Part shown: piece after piece, positions 27,263-37,623 of the stretch | Numbering within the stretch: position 1 is the stretch's first letter | How the letters are laid out: each line of letters starts with the position of its first letter | Assembly: GCA_021733925.1 (NCBI GenBank) | Contig: JAIPJY010000007.1 | Span: 1-64,000 of the forward strand | Reading direction: 5' to 3' | From: Prosthecobacter sp. | GTDB lineage: Bacteria; Verrucomicrobiota; Verrucomicrobiia; Verrucomicrobiales; Verrucomicrobiaceae | DNA length: 64,000 nt | Translations under genes and position numbers: made by a program | Notes under the pieces: generated by a model | What the model was told of the DNA's origin: nothing | Seen by the model: only the letters and a program-made list of their open reading frames with translations | Database searches by the model: none

Positions 27263-28759
27263 TTAATTCCGATAGTCCGCACCGGTGAGACTTTTCAGCA
27301 CGGATTGCTGCCAGTCGTGTAGCTCAGACTGCAGCTTTTTGGCGATGGCAGGCTGCTGTTCGAGCAGATTGGTTTTCTCCGCAGGATCGGCGACGAGATC
27401 GAAGAGTTCCTGTTTCGATCCGCCCTTTTTCTGCTCATGCACTACCAGCTTGTAGCGGCCGTCGATGATGGCGCGCGGGCCGAGGTAGTCGCTGTCGGTG
27501 AGGGTCGTGTGGCGGAAATTGTTGAAATCACGCGTGGCTTTGCCTCCCATGAGTTTGACGAGCGGCGTGGTGCCTTCCTGCAGTTCAGGAGCGATGTACG
27601 GCTCGCTCTTGCCGAGATGGGGGATGTCGAACTCCCAAAACCAGAGCGGCTTGGGGCGCTCGGTCATTTTTCCGTCCAGCACAGGCAGCAGGTTGATGCC
27701 GTCGATGGGACAATCCGGCAGCGGCTGGCCGGTGAGGGCGCAGAGCGTGGGCAGGAGGTCGCTGGTGGTGGCACGGACTTTCGTGTTACTCGGCTGCGGA
27801 ATGTGCGCAGGCCATTCGATGAGGCCGGGAACAAGTACGCCGCCTTCATAGACCTGGGCCTTCACGCCGCGATGCGGCAGGACAAGCGAACCATCGGCAG
27901 AGGTGCCGTTGTCGCCGCAGTAAAAGAGCAGCGTGTTATCGCGCAGGCCGCTGGCGGCCAGATGCTTTCTCAGCGTGCCTATGGAGCGGTCCATCGCGGT
28001 GATTTCAGCATAACGTTCGCGCAGCACTTCACCCTGCGGGCGTGTGGTCGGGCCGCCGGTTTCGTTCGAGGTCAGCTTGACCTTCTTGTCCTTGTATTTG
28101 GCGGGCAGATCATCGTAGAGCGCGAGATCTTCCGGCAGGCCGCTGTAAGGTTCATGCGGCGAGCCGAACCACACGACGGTGAAGAAGGGTTTCTTGTCCT
28201 TGCTGGCGCGATCGATGAACTTAATGGCCTCGTCGATGACGATTTCGGAACTCTCGCCCTTGATGACCTCCGGCGGACCGCCATTGCGCGATAGAGATGG
28301 ATTCAGCTCGAAGAAATTGTCGTGTGACACCCATTCATGAAATCCCATCGCTCCGGGACTCGTCGGCGATGATGCTTTGACCGGACCGAGATGCCATTTG
28401 CCGAAATGGCCGCAGTGGTAGCCCGCCTTGGCGAGTATCTGCGCGAGGGTGATCTCCTCCGGGCGGATGGAGAAGCCGGGATTGAAGGTGCCCATGCGGT
28501 TCGGATGACGGCCCGTCATGAAACTGGCGCGCGTGGGCGAACAACTCGGATGTGCGGCGTAGAAGTTTTCGAAACGGAAACAGGTCGCGGCCATGTCATC
28601 GAGCACCGGCGTTTTCACATACGGATGACCATTGTAACCAGTCTCCTCCCAGCCGTGGTCGTCGCCCATGAGTAGGATGATGTTCGGACGCGGCTCCTCC
28701 GCGAATGACGCATGTGAAATGCAGAAGGACGAAAGGAGGATGGCGAGGATGGATTTCAT
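27263..28759 (-). CDS. Secreted formylglycine-dependent sulfatase
   Basis: A 498-residue type I sulfatase with a signal peptide (to about residue 20). The formylglycine site is the canonical CSPTR (73-77), followed by TGRHP. Metal-binding Asp33-Asp34 lie in MGDDHGW, and further ligands in YCGDNGT. The Cys must be oxidised by a formylglycine-generating enzyme, which is not encoded in this window. Likely substrates are sulfated glycans, given the operon. Gap of 41 nt from the upstream sulfatase gene. Confidence 0.92.
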   Translation of the reverse strand: MKSILAILLSSFCISHASFAEEPRPNIILLMGDDHGWEETGYNGHPYVKTPVLDDMAATCFRFENFYAAHPSCSPTRASFMTGRHPNRMGTFNPGFSIRPEEITLAQILAKAGYHCGHFGKWHLGPVKASSPTSPGAMGFHEWVSHDNFFELNPSLSRNGGPPEVIKGESSEIVIDEAIKFIDRASKDKKPFFTVVWFGSPHEPYSGLPEDLALYDDLPAKYKDKKVKLTSNETGGPTTRPQGEVLRERYAEITAMDRSIGTLRKHLAASGLRDNTLLFYCGDNGTSADGSLVLPHRGVKAQVYEGGVLVPGLIEWPAHIPQPSNTKVRATTSDLLPTLCALTGQPLPDCPIDGINLLPVLDGKMTERPKPLWFWEFDIPHLGKSEPYIAPELQEGTTPLVKLMGGKATRDFNNFRHTTLTDSDYLGPRAIIDGRYKLVVHEQKKGGSKQELFDLVADPAEKTNLLEQQPAIAKKLQSELHDWQQSVLKSLTGADYRN

Positions 28760-28800
28760 AATTGAAAAGTGGCTGGTGACGTGTCGTGACGTGACACCTC

Positions 28801-30330
28801 TTATCGGCCGTCGCCGGTGTAGATGATCTTGCCGTCCTTCGGAGCGCCGGGCCAGGGATACTGTCCGGGCGGATAGCTCTTGGGCTGTGTGACGCGGATG
28901 GCATCGACGTGGGCTTTGATCTCGGCGGGCACATCCTTGTTTTCGTCGCGGCCATAGACGTAGGGCAGTGCGGGATCCATGAGGATGGGCAGGTCGCCAA
29001 GAGGTGGGCGTTCGGCAGCGACCTGCTTCAGGCGCGCCTGCATTTCGCCGACAATTTTCGGATGTTGTGCCGCGATGTCGGACTTCTCATGCGGATCTTT
29101 GGCGAGATCGAAGAGCTCCTTGCCGACGAGTTTGTAGTCGCCTTTGCGCAGCGTCGGCAGGCGCACGCTGCCCGCGACTTCGATGACGATCTCATCGCGC
29201 GGACTCGGTCTGCCTTCCAGCATCACGGCGCTCATGTCCATGCCATCGAGGGGCAGCTTCTGTTCCAATGAACCGCCGCCGAGCGTGACCAGGGTGGGCA
29301 TGAGGTCGGTGACGTTGATCATGGCGTCGTTTGTGCCGCCGGGTTTCACCTTGCCGGGCCAGCGAACGATGAAGGGCACGCGAATGCCGCCTTCGAACGT
29401 CGTGTTCTTGGTGCCACGCCAAGGGCGGTTCACTTCTTCAGTGAGACCGCCGTTGTCATTGGTGAAGATGACCAGAGTGTTGTCAGCGAAGCCCTGTTTT
29501 TCGAGTGCGTCCAGTATTCGCCCCAGGCCTTCATCGAGGCATTTGATGGCTGCGGCACGTTTCTCCATTTCGGGAACGTGCCGGGGGATTTGCTCCAGCG
29601 GGCCGTGGATCGCGTTGAAGGCGACGTAATGGAAGAATGGCTTGTCCTTGGACTCCAGTCCGAGCAGCCGCACTTCCTCGTCGGCGATGAGGTCGGTGGA
29701 GTAGCCTGTTTCCAGCACAGGCTTCTGATCGCGGTGCCAGTCATACACCGCGAAGATGGCGGGCGCATTGTGCGGAATCGTCTTGTTGTTGTAGTCGATG
29801 CCCCAGGCGTAATGGCCGTATTGGTGGTCGAATCCCTGGCCCATCGGCAGTTCTTCGGGCAGCCATTCGCCGAGATGCCACTTGCCCACGAGCGCCGTGC
29901 TGTAGCCCGCTTCCTTGAGCGCTTCTGCGACAGTGCGTTCCTCGGTGGGCAGGCCCATGATGCGACGCGTTGGCGTGCCGTCAGGAAGCTGCGCGAGCTT
30001 CATGCCCAGCAGCGCCAGGTAGTCCGGCTTGCCGAAATCCTCGGAGCGCCAGTCCATCCATTGGCGGAACGGGTAGCGCCCGGTCATCAGCGCCGCGCGC
30101 GTGGTGGCGCACACGGGGGTCATGTAGAACTGCGTGAAGCGCGTTCCCTGCCCTGCAAATTTGTCCATGTTCGGCGTCAGCTTTCCATCGCCGCCATTGA
30201 ATCCCGGATCCGCCCAACCGAGGTCGTCGGCCATGATGAAGACGATGTTCGGGCGCGGTGTGGCCGCGAATGACGAAGGCTGAATGTCTAGTGCCGAAAG
30301 GATCAGGGAAAATGCGAGGAGGTTTTTCAT
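28801..30330 (-). CDS. Secreted sulfatase with unusual CATTR active-site motif
   Basis: A 509-residue arylsulfatase A-like protein with signal peptide (to about residue 22). Metal Asp35-Asp36 (MADDLGW) and FTNDNGG are present. The formylglycine motif is CATTR (74-78), with Thr where the consensus C-x-P-x-R normally has Pro (or Ala), followed by a normal TGR. The Cys and Arg are kept, so it should still be matured, but with possibly altered efficiency. Other conserved blocks (GKWHLG, PWRGTK-TFEGGIRVP) are intact. 15 nt after the DUF1080 gene. Confidence 0.9.
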   Translation of the reverse strand: MKNLLAFSLILSALDIQPSSFAATPRPNIVFIMADDLGWADPGFNGGDGKLTPNMDKFAGQGTRFTQFYMTPVCATTRAALMTGRYPFRQWMDWRSEDFGKPDYLALLGMKLAQLPDGTPTRRIMGLPTEERTVAEALKEAGYSTALVGKWHLGEWLPEELPMGQGFDHQYGHYAWGIDYNNKTIPHNAPAIFAVYDWHRDQKPVLETGYSTDLIADEEVRLLGLESKDKPFFHYVAFNAIHGPLEQIPRHVPEMEKRAAAIKCLDEGLGRILDALEKQGFADNTLVIFTNDNGGLTEEVNRPWRGTKNTTFEGGIRVPFIVRWPGKVKPGGTNDAMINVTDLMPTLVTLGGGSLEQKLPLDGMDMSAVMLEGRPSPRDEIVIEVAGSVRLPTLRKGDYKLVGKELFDLAKDPHEKSDIAAQHPKIVGEMQARLKQVAAERPPLGDLPILMDPALPYVYGRDENKDVPAEIKAHVDAIRVTQPKSYPPGQYPWPGAPKDGKIIYTGDGR

Positions 30331-30345
30331 CGGTTCAGGAGAGGC

Positions 30346-31134
30346 TTACTTCTTCGTCGGCGGCACGACAGGGCCGGTGCCTTGCGGGCTCTTCGTGCGC
30401 GGCTTCTCGATCTTCACGGCACCAGCAGGAAGCGCTGCTGGATCAAAGGGCACCAATTCCGCAGCCGGGAGCACTTTGAGGAGGATGTCTGTGATGTAGA
30501 CTTTGTTCGCATTGCCACGATGCAGTTGAATCGCCAGCAGCCCTGCCAGCGCACGCTTGCTTTCATCGCAGTCGGTCAGTTCAGAGGTGACCATGCCATT
30601 GATCATGTGCACCAGATGATTCCCGCGTGCGATGATGGTGTACTTGTTCCACTGCGAGACATCGACTTTCACCGGTTCGTGCTCGGAGAGCTTCCACAGT
30701 GCGCCTGTTGGGTCGAGCAAGACGTTGGTGCCATTGAGGCCGAAAATGCCGCGCCCTTTCTCTTCATAGGTCATGCCCGTGTGCTCGATGGCGGGATGGA
30801 TGTCGCACTGGTAGCCAGTGATGACCCACGGCGCGACCTCTGGCAGCTCGCGGCTGCGATATTGAATGCCGGAATTGTTGTCGCCCTCGACGCGCACTTT
30901 GACGTGCAGTTCGAAGTCCTTCACCTCGCCGCCACGCCAGATGAGGAAGGAGTTGTTCGCCATGGCGTCTGGCCCGGTGCAGGTGCCGATGATTTCGCCG
31001 TCCTCCACTTTCCAGAGTTTGGGGTCGCCATCCCAGCCGGTGAGGTCTTTGCCATTGAACAAGGAGACGTAACCGTCTTGGGCCGAAGCGACGGTGGCGA
31101 AAATGAAAAGAGAGAGCAGGGCAGGAAGTTTCAT
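30346..31134 (-). CDS. Secreted DUF1080 (3-keto-disaccharide hydrolase-like) protein
   Basis: A 262-residue exported protein (signal peptide MKLPALLSLFIFATVASA). The DUF1080 concanavalin-like fold is seen in LFNGKDLTGWDGDPKLWKVEDGEIIG and NNSGIQYRSRE. DUF1080 is now often called 3-keto-disaccharide hydrolase, acting on sugars that have been oxidised at C3. This fits an operon with predicted sugar dehydrogenase-like propeller proteins and sulfatases. First gene of the minus-strand operon that runs to 19389; the promoter should lie in the divergent gap 31135-31243. Confidence 0.88.
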   Translation of the reverse strand: MKLPALLSLFIFATVASAQDGYVSLFNGKDLTGWDGDPKLWKVEDGEIIGTCTGPDAMANNSFLIWRGGEVKDFELHVKVRVEGDNNSGIQYRSRELPEVAPWVITGYQCDIHPAIEHTGMTYEEKGRGIFGLNGTNVLLDPTGALWKLSEHEPVKVDVSQWNKYTIIARGNHLVHMINGMVTSELTDCDESKRALAGLLAIQLHRGNANKVYITDILLKVLPAAELVPFDPAALPAGAVKIEKPRTKSPQGTGPVVPPTKK

Positions 31135-31243
31135 GGTGCGTGGCTGGTGAGTTGGATCGGGTGAACAGCGAAAACGACCAATGCGCCTTGGTTTCTCATC
31201 GCGCTTGAAACTTTCTCACTTCATCCCCTGTTGGATTGTCTCC

Positions 31244-32566
31244 ATGCGTTCCCTTGCCCTCCTCACTTTTTTCGCCCTGACCGCTTCGTTGCGCGCGCAG
31301 CAGCCGCCTTATGATGTTTTTCCTGCGGCTGACCCGCCGTACTATCGCGTGCGTTATGAGGCCTCGACTCAGCCGGGAGAACTAATCTATCCGGTGAACT
31401 ACACGGTGTGGGTGCCGCCGGGTGTCAAATCACTGCGTGGTGTGATCGTGCATCAGCACGGCTGCGGTGAGGGTTCGTGCAAATCCGGCCTCACGGGGGC
31501 CTATGACCTGCACTGGCAGGCGCTGGCAAAGAAACACGACTGCGCTCTGCTGGCCCCCTCCTATGAGCAGCCGGACAAGGCGGAATGCCAGATGTGGTGC
31601 GACCCGCGCAATGGCTCGGATGCGGCGTTTCAAAAGGCACTCGCGGATCTCGGCGCGAAGTCCGGGCATCCCGAACTCGCGAAGGTGCCATGGGCCCTGT
31701 GGGGCCACAGTGGCGGCGGTCATTGGGCGGGCGGCATGACGCTGCTGCACCCTGACCGTGTCGCAGCCGCATGCTTGCGCTCGGGCGTGCCGCTGCTGGA
31801 GGCCAATCCGGCCCGGGCCACGATCAAGGTCTACACGCTGCCTGAGGCTGTCGCCACGGTGCCGATCATGTGCAATCTGGGCACCAAGGAAGGTGTGACG
31901 GTCAAGGAAGGCCGCTTTGCCGGAGCATGGGCCGCGAATGAAACGTTCTTCATGGCTGTGCGTGCGAAAGGTGGACTCATCGGAGTGTCGGTCGATCCCT
32001 TGACCACTCATGAGTGCGGCAATCAACGATACTTCACCATCCGCTGGCTGGATGCATGCCTGACCGCACGACTGCCGGAAAAGAGCGGAGGCGCGCTGAA
32101 GCCGATGCCGACGAAGAACGCCTGGCTCGCCCCGCTGCTCGGCTCTGAAGCCGTGCCTTCGGCCAAGTTTGCCGGAGAGAAGGACAAGTCCGTCTGGCTG
32201 CCGAATGAAACGGTTGCGAAAGCCTGGGTGGCCTACGTCAAAGACACCGCCATCCCCGACACCACGCCGCCGCCTGCACCGACGAACCTGCAGGTGAAAG
32301 ACGGCGAACTCACCTGGAAGGCTGAGGCGGATCTCGAAAGTGGTCTGGCCCATTTCATCATCGAGCGCGACGGCAAAGAGATCGGCACCGTGCCTGAGCA
32401 ACCGAAGAATCCCTTTGGCCGTCCGATCTTCCAAGGGCTGCAATACAGCGACACTCCCACCAACCCGCTGGTCGAGATGCGTTTCACCGACAAAGAGCCC
32501 GAGGCCGGCAAAAAGCGTTCCTATCGGGTGATCGCGGTCAATACGGTGGGGCTGAAATCCGAGTAA
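31244..32566 (+). CDS. Secreted alpha/beta-hydrolase with C-terminal FnIII-like domain
   Basis: The 440-residue product starts with a signal peptide at ATG31244 ([18 protein letters not shown]); an in-frame ATG at 31181 would put 21 residues before it. The alpha/beta-hydrolase nucleophile elbow is GHSGGG with Ser156, and a late His is in [10 protein letters not shown]. The tail, about residues 345-440 ([38 protein letters not shown]), resembles a fibronectin type III module. It heads the plus-strand operon with DUF1552 and DUF1592 genes. Substrate unknown. Confidence 0.78.
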   Translation: MRSLALLTFFALTASLRAQQPPYDVFPAADPPYYRVRYEASTQPGELIYPVNYTVWVPPGVKSLRGVIVHQHGCGEGSCKSGLTGAYDLHWQALAKKHDCALLAPSYEQPDKAECQMWCDPRNGSDAAFQKALADLGAKSGHPELAKVPWALWGHSGGGHWAGGMTLLHPDRVAAACLRSGVPLLEANPARATIKVYTLPEAVATVPIMCNLGTKEGVTVKEGRFAGAWAANETFFMAVRAKGGLIGVSVDPLTTHECGNQRYFTIRWLDACLTARLPEKSGGALKPMPTKNAWLAPLLGSEAVPSAKFAGEKDKSVWLPNETVAKAWVAYVKDTAIPDTTPPPAPTNLQVKDGELTWKAEADLESGLAHFIIERDGKEIGTVPEQPKNPFGRPIFQGLQYSDTPTNPLVEMRFTDKEPEAGKKRSYRVIAVNTVGLKSE

Positions 32567-32628
32567 CGGGCGTGTTTCCTGCTGCAACACGGGGTGCTCT
32601 GGCTACGTAGTAGTCAGCCCCCCAAATC

Positions 32629-33900
32629 ATGAACAGACGCCGCTTCATCCTCCAATCTCTGGGCACCTCCCTGGCCCTGCCGGGACTCCCTTCCCTCATG
32701 GCCGGTACCGTGGGCGGCAATTCTGCTGTCAAGGCCGCCAAGGGTGCAGGCACCGGAGCTCGTCGATTCGTGGCCGTGGGCAATCTGCTGGGCTTTCAGA
32801 CGAAGCAGCTTTTTCCGACCACCCAAGGCCGCAACTATGAGAAAACTACGCTGCTGGAGCCGCTGTGGGAAAATCGCAGCCAGATGACGGTCCTTCGCGG
32901 CCTCGATCACGGCGTGAAGGGTGGTCATTTCGCGGTGCACTCGTTCCTTTCCGGGGTGCTCAACTCCGAGGCGCAAAACCGCCCGGATGGCAATGTGACC
33001 ATCGACCAGTATCTCGCGGACGAGATCGGCTTCCAGACACGATTCCCCTCGCTGACCGTCGGCTCCGAAGGCGGCATTCACGGCGGCTGCCAGATCGCCT
33101 GGACGAAGTCGGGCGTGCGTGTCCCTCCCGTCACGAATCCTTCGCAGTTGTTCGAGAAACTTTTCGTCAGTGACACCAAGGAGCGTCAAGCACGCCGGGT
33201 GCAGGAAAACCAGGTTCAGGCATCCATTCTCGACTCCGTCATGGACGAGGCCAACCGCCTCTCCAAGCGGGTCAACAAAGAGGACAAGGACAAGCTCGAT
33301 GAATACCTCACTTCCGTGCGCGATGTGGAAAAGCGCCTGGAACTGCGCCAGCGCTGGGTCAATCAGGCGAAGCCCAAAGCCCCTTTTGACAAACCGGCGA
33401 ATCACAATGCCGTCGAAGACCTGCCGATCCTCTATGAACTGATCGCGCTGGCCCTGCAGACCGACAGCACCCGCATCGCCACGCTGGAAATCGGCGGCGA
33501 CTTCATGCCACAGCATCTCGGGATCAAAAAAGACTGGCACGGCCTCTCGCACCACGGCAATGACCCGGAGGCCATTGCGAGCCTCGTCACTCTGGAGAAG
33601 TATCAGATCGAGCACTTCGGCAAATTCATCACCCGTCTCTCGAAGATGAACGATGGCGACCGCACCCTGCTGGACTCCACCACGGCGATTTTCGGCAGCG
33701 GCATGGGCGATGGCAATTCGCACAAAAACTCCGACCTGCCCGTCATCCTCGCAGGCGGCGGCTACAAGCATGGTGAATTCCGCGAAGTGCCGCGTGATGG
33801 CATCAACAAAGTGCCGCTGTGCAATCTCTTCGTGGACATCGCACAGAAGATGGGTGTCGAAACAGATTCGTTTGGCAGCAGCACGGGATGTTTCGCGTGA
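32629..33900 (+). CDS. Tat-exported DUF1552 protein
   Basis: The 423-residue protein starts with a twin-arginine type signal (MNRRRFILQSLGTSLALPGLPSLMAG). DUF1552 hallmarks are TSVRDVEKRLELRQRW, LALQTDSTRIATLEIGGD, DWHGLSHHGNDPE and a terminal SFGSSTGCFA. The fold is related to the DUF1501/alkaline phosphatase-like superfamily; function is unproven. These proteins pair with DUF1592 cytochromes throughout Planctomycetes and Verrucomicrobia. Here the DUF1552 gene comes first, and its TGA overlaps the DUF1592 ATG (TGATG at 33898-33902). Confidence 0.88.
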   Translation: MNRRRFILQSLGTSLALPGLPSLMAGTVGGNSAVKAAKGAGTGARRFVAVGNLLGFQTKQLFPTTQGRNYEKTTLLEPLWENRSQMTVLRGLDHGVKGGHFAVHSFLSGVLNSEAQNRPDGNVTIDQYLADEIGFQTRFPSLTVGSEGGIHGGCQIAWTKSGVRVPPVTNPSQLFEKLFVSDTKERQARRVQENQVQASILDSVMDEANRLSKRVNKEDKDKLDEYLTSVRDVEKRLELRQRWVNQAKPKAPFDKPANHNAVEDLPILYELIALALQTDSTRIATLEIGGDFMPQHLGIKKDWHGLSHHGNDPEAIASLVTLEKYQIEHFGKFITRLSKMNDGDRTLLDSTTAIFGSGMGDGNSHKNSDLPVILAGGGYKHGEFREVPRDGINKVPLCNLFVDIAQKMGVETDSFGSSTGCFA

Positions 33901-36386
33901 TGAGAATGGCTCCGATTCCGTGCCTTAGCGCACTGCTTTGCGCTCTACTCACCACGGCGCATGCCGCCGACGATGCGCCCAAGCTTGCTCAGCAGTTTCT
34001 CGGGAAATACTGCCTGGAGTGCCATGACGCGGATGTGCAAAAGGGCGATCGTTCCTTTGAGAAGTTTGCGCTGCCTCTGAAATCCGTTCCTGATCTCATC
34101 GATGCGCGTGACATCATCGACCAGCTCACCTTGAAGGAGATGCCGCCGAAGAAGGCGGATCAGCCCACCGATGACGAGCGCATCGGCATGATCCGCGCGT
34201 TACGCGACGGCACGCTGACCGCCTATGGAAAATTCCAAAGCACTGGCAGCCGCACGGTCATGCGCCGGCTTTCCAGCCGCGAGTATGAGAACACCCTGGC
34301 CACGCTGTTTGGTCGCCGGGTGGACACACTGGGGCTTACGGCAGATTTCCCGAAGGAAAAAACGAGCCAGCACATGGACACCATCGGCAAGTCTCTGGTG
34401 ACTTCCGGCTTTCTCGTGGACCAATACTTCCAGTCCGCGAACCGCCTCGTCGAGATGCGTCTCGGCAAACCGGCGACTGAGCCGAAGAGCTGGCGCTTCA
34501 ACAGCCACTTTTTGCAGTACGAAGAACTGAGCGGCTCGCACAAGGCCGCCTTCAACTACCGCTACCTCTGCCTCTACGAGCAGCCGAACACCGACACCCG
34601 CCAGGGCGGCTACGGCCACATCGAGGACTTCAAGCAAGGGGTGCCCGTCTCCGGCCTTTACGACATCGAGGTGGAAGCTGCCGCGCTGCATCGGGACACG
34701 CACTACGATCCCGCCATCTTCGGCATCGACTTCTCAGAGCCCTTCGTCCTCGGAGTCGTGCCAGGAGATGTCACCAAAGGCCACATCCATTACCCGCAGG
34801 CCATTGAGCCACTGCTGGCCAGCACCGTGGTACCGGACAACACGCCCACCTGGTTCAAATTCCGCGTGTGGCTCGAGGCTGGTCAAACACCACGCTTCAT
34901 CTTCCCAAACGGTCCGTATGAATCGCGGGCATCGGTGGTGACGATCAACAAACGCTACAAGGACGAGTTCAAGGCGGACACTGGATCCTCCGGCGTCGGC
35001 CGCGCCCACATCCTGCTGGAAGGCAAGCTGCCGCATATCCGGATCAGCGAGATCAAGATCAACGGCCCTGTGCCTGAAGAAAAAGGTGGGGCTGAAGAAA
35101 TCGCGGTCTTTGGCAAAGACGGCTTCCAGGCTGAGCATGCGCTGGACCAGCTCCAGGCTTTCGCCGAGAAGGCGTACCGCCGTCCGCTCACCGATGCAGA
35201 CCGCAAGCCCATCCGCGCTCTTTATGAGAAACGACTGGCCGAAAAAGCCACGCCTCGCCAAGCCGCGCTGGATGCGCTGAAACTGATTCTTTGCTCCCCC
35301 TCCTTTCTCTACCTGAGCGAGATCACCGAAGAGTCCGCGAAAGCTCTGAACCCCTACGACATCGCCTCGCGCCTCTCCTTTGCCCTCTGGGCCGCTCCGC
35401 CTGATGCAGCGCTGCTCGCCTCCGCAAAGTCCGGCAAGCTGACGCAGGATGCCGAGCTGAAAAAGCAGATCCAGCGCATGCTGGCCGATGAACGCATCAG
35501 CGGCTTTGTGAACGGCTTTCTGGACAGCTGGCTGAACCTCCGTGAACTCGGCGGCATGCCACCGCCCCGCGAGGTGGTGCGCTCCTACTATGCGGAGGAT
35601 CTTCCCACCTCGATGAAAACCGAGGCCAACCTCTTCTTCAGCGATCTGCTGAAGTCCAACGGCTCCGTCATTCAGTTCATCGACTGCGACCACAGCTTCG
35701 TGGACAAGAAGCTGGCCAAACTTTACGACCTGCCCGAGCAGAAGACCCTGCGCCTGGCCGATGGCTTCCAAAAAGTCAGCCTCAAAGGCAATGCACATCG
35801 TGGCGGTCTCATGGGCATGGCCGCCGTGCTTACCGTCAGCGCGAACGGTGTGGAGACCTCGCCAGTCACCCGTGGCGTGTGGGTTACAGAAAACATTCTG
35901 GGCGTCCCGCCTCCACCACCGCCGGATGTCGTGCCCGCCATTGATCCCGATGTCAGCGGGGCCACCACCATCCGCGACCGCCTTGCCAAACACCGTTCCG
36001 ACGCCGCCTGCGCCGAGTGTCACCGCAAGATTGATCCCCTCGGCTTCAGTCTCGAAGCCTTCGATCCCGTCGGCCGCTGGCGCACCAAGTACCCTCAGGT
36101 GAATAAAAAGACCCCTGCCGCAAAGATCGACACCACGGGCGAATTCCCTTCCGGCGAAACCTACACCGACTTCGCCAGCTTCAAGAAACTCATCCAAGGC
36201 ACTCGTGCCGACCTTTTCAGCCGCCATCTCATCCGCCAGATCCTCACCTACACCACCGGCCGCACCATGGAGCTCAACGATGACTTCATCATCGACAAAC
36301 TCCACGACAAAGTGAAAAAGGAGGGACTTGGCCTGAATACGCTGATGGTCGAGTGTCTGATGAGTGAGGTGTTTCGCTCGCGGTGA
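33900..36386 (+). CDS. Planctomycete-type cytochrome DUF1592 protein
   Basis: An 828-residue secreted protein. A PSCyt1-type haem motif CLECH lies at 38-42, then DUF1587/1595/1592 regions (RRLSSREYENTLATLFG), DUF1588 with a second haem-like motif (CAECHRKIDPLGFSLEAFDPVGRWR), and DUF1585 at the C-terminus. Two CxxCH sites suggest c-type haem attachment and a redox role outside the cytoplasm. ATG33900 overlaps the DUF1552 stop and opens the signal peptide; ATG33906 is possible. Partner and substrate are unknown. Confidence 0.88.
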   Translation: MRMAPIPCLSALLCALLTTAHAADDAPKLAQQFLGKYCLECHDADVQKGDRSFEKFALPLKSVPDLIDARDIIDQLTLKEMPPKKADQPTDDERIGMIRALRDGTLTAYGKFQSTGSRTVMRRLSSREYENTLATLFGRRVDTLGLTADFPKEKTSQHMDTIGKSLVTSGFLVDQYFQSANRLVEMRLGKPATEPKSWRFNSHFLQYEELSGSHKAAFNYRYLCLYEQPNTDTRQGGYGHIEDFKQGVPVSGLYDIEVEAAALHRDTHYDPAIFGIDFSEPFVLGVVPGDVTKGHIHYPQAIEPLLASTVVPDNTPTWFKFRVWLEAGQTPRFIFPNGPYESRASVVTINKRYKDEFKADTGSSGVGRAHILLEGKLPHIRISEIKINGPVPEEKGGAEEIAVFGKDGFQAEHALDQLQAFAEKAYRRPLTDADRKPIRALYEKRLAEKATPRQAALDALKLILCSPSFLYLSEITEESAKALNPYDIASRLSFALWAAPPDAALLASAKSGKLTQDAELKKQIQRMLADERISGFVNGFLDSWLNLRELGGMPPPREVVRSYYAEDLPTSMKTEANLFFSDLLKSNGSVIQFIDCDHSFVDKKLAKLYDLPEQKTLRLADGFQKVSLKGNAHRGGLMGMAAVLTVSANGVETSPVTRGVWVTENILGVPPPPPPDVVPAIDPDVSGATTIRDRLAKHRSDAACAECHRKIDPLGFSLEAFDPVGRWRTKYPQVNKKTPAAKIDTTGEFPSGETYTDFASFKKLIQGTRADLFSRHLIRQILTYTTGRTMELNDDFIIDKLHDKVKKEGLGLNTLMVECLMSEVFRSR

Positions 36387-36398
36387 TCTTGATCGTAA

Positions 36399-36418
36399 AA
36401 CGAACGTCCACGTTCGTT
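36399..36418. repeat. Perfect inverted repeat after the DUF1592 gene
   Basis: AACGAACGT-CC-ACGTTCGTT, 13 nt after the DUF1592 stop. It could terminate transcription although only CTCCC follows. The gap to 36674 also holds a larger structured repeat. Confidence 0.55.
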
Positions 36419-36486
36419 CTCCCACCTCAGGTGCTATTCACTTTCGTGGGTTTAAAGCTGAGGGCATTCAAGCAACGCGCCAGCTT

Positions 36487-36628
36487 TTGGAGTGCGGTCG
36501 CGAAGATGCAAGGCGCAAGCCTGCATCGGAGCTACCGCTTTCGCGAGGTGTTGAGCATTCTCCGGCCCAGCTTGCTGTCCAGCCTGCGAAAAGCGGCGTC
36601 GCGCCCAGGCTTGCCGCGCGCACTCCAA
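36487..36628. repeat. Nested palindromic intergenic repeat, about 142 bp
   Basis: Outer arms TTGGAGTGCG (36487-36496) and CGCACTCCAA (36619-36628) are perfect inverted repeats. Inside are GCGGT/ACCGC arms (36494 and 36534) and a hairpin GATGCAAGGC-GCAA-GCCTGCATC (about 36505-36527). No convincing gene lies in 36387-36674. The layout looks like a repetitive extragenic structured element, possibly spread through the genome. Confidence 0.55.
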
Positions 36629-36674
36629 GACACTTCGCGCCCGCGTAAGTGCTGGAGCAAACGGCCCCAGCTTT

Positions 36675-37553
36675 CTACTTCACCGCAGCCTCAGCCTTCA
36701 CCTTCTTCGGCGGCGCCACACGCGGCGTCAGAAACGAATCAATCAGCACCTTGTCCGCCTCGCATTTGGCACCCGCAGCCGGAATCTCCACACCTGCCGA
36801 CCACAGCACTCCATTGATCACAAGCTGGCGCATGCCTGCCTGCTCCCACGCATGGTGCGCATCCAGCCCGCTGAAGCTGAAGGAACGTCCGCCACTCGGG
36901 CGGTCAAACGTCCATGCCACCACGTCCTTGTCGCCGCCTTCAGGGGAGCCGAGCTTCTCTTTCCCCGACCAGACCAGTGGCGTGACACCCTTCATTTCGG
37001 CGGGAAACTTGAAGTGATTCAGCCAGCCGTCATTGATCTTCCACGGCGTAACACCGCTGGTGATGGCGTGCTTGGGAAAGGTGTCATGCACGCTGTCCCA
37101 ATGGCCGCGGCTGGAGAGCGCATTGTACGCACCGCCGATCCAGTTCATCGACTGCTCCGCGAATGCCGGTGTGAACTCCACCGCCTGATGGATGTTCACC
37201 AGCCCCGTTTTGCCGTCCGCCATTTTCTGCACCAGCGCAACATGCTCCGGTGTGGCGAGATAGGCCTGCTTACCACCGCCATCGGTGTAAAAGACCACGG
37301 CAGCCGCGCCATCGAACACCTTCTCATCCGCAGGCCATTCTTCATTCACCAGCACCGCATCCACGCCCGGTGTCTGCTTCAGCAGCGCCTGCATCAGGCG
37401 GCAGCCGCCGAGGTAGTCATGATGGCCCACCTTGTCCACCTCCTTCACCTTGCCTGCGATGAGGACAATCTTCACACTGTCTGCCGCCAATGAGGAAGCA
37501 GTGCACAGGGCTGAGGCGGCGAGAGAAAGAAGAAAGCAGGAACGAGAAATCAT
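36675..37553 (-). CDS. Secreted ThuA-domain protein
   Basis: The 292-residue product has a signal peptide (to about residue 24) and a ThuA/trehalose-utilisation-like class I amidotransferase fold: KIVLIAGKVKEVDKVGHHDYLGGCRLM, then NIHQAVEF and GGAYNALSSRGHWDS. A Lys/Ala-rich tail ends it. ThuA proteins are linked to 3-keto sugar metabolism, consistent with the DUF1080 and propeller proteins nearby. Last gene of the long minus-strand series, 70 nt after an SGNH hydrolase gene. Confidence 0.82.
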   Translation of the reverse strand: MISRSCFLLSLAASALCTASSLAADSVKIVLIAGKVKEVDKVGHHDYLGGCRLMQALLKQTPGVDAVLVNEEWPADEKVFDGAAAVVFYTDGGGKQAYLATPEHVALVQKMADGKTGLVNIHQAVEFTPAFAEQSMNWIGGAYNALSSRGHWDSVHDTFPKHAITSGVTPWKINDGWLNHFKFPAEMKGVTPLVWSGKEKLGSPEGGDKDVVAWTFDRPSGGRSFSFSGLDAHHAWEQAGMRQLVINGVLWSAGVEIPAAGAKCEADKVLIDSFLTPRVAPPKKVKAEAAVK

Positions 37554-37623
37554 GGTGGATAAGTCTGAAGACGAGTCTAAACGCCAGCGGACTGGCGGAA
37601 ATGTCGCTGGATGTAGATTTCGA

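Noticed and set aside
32571-32591. Hairpin CGTGTT/AACACG as a terminator after the hydrolase gene
   Set aside because: The stem is only 6 bp and no T tract follows; the next gene is in the same operon.
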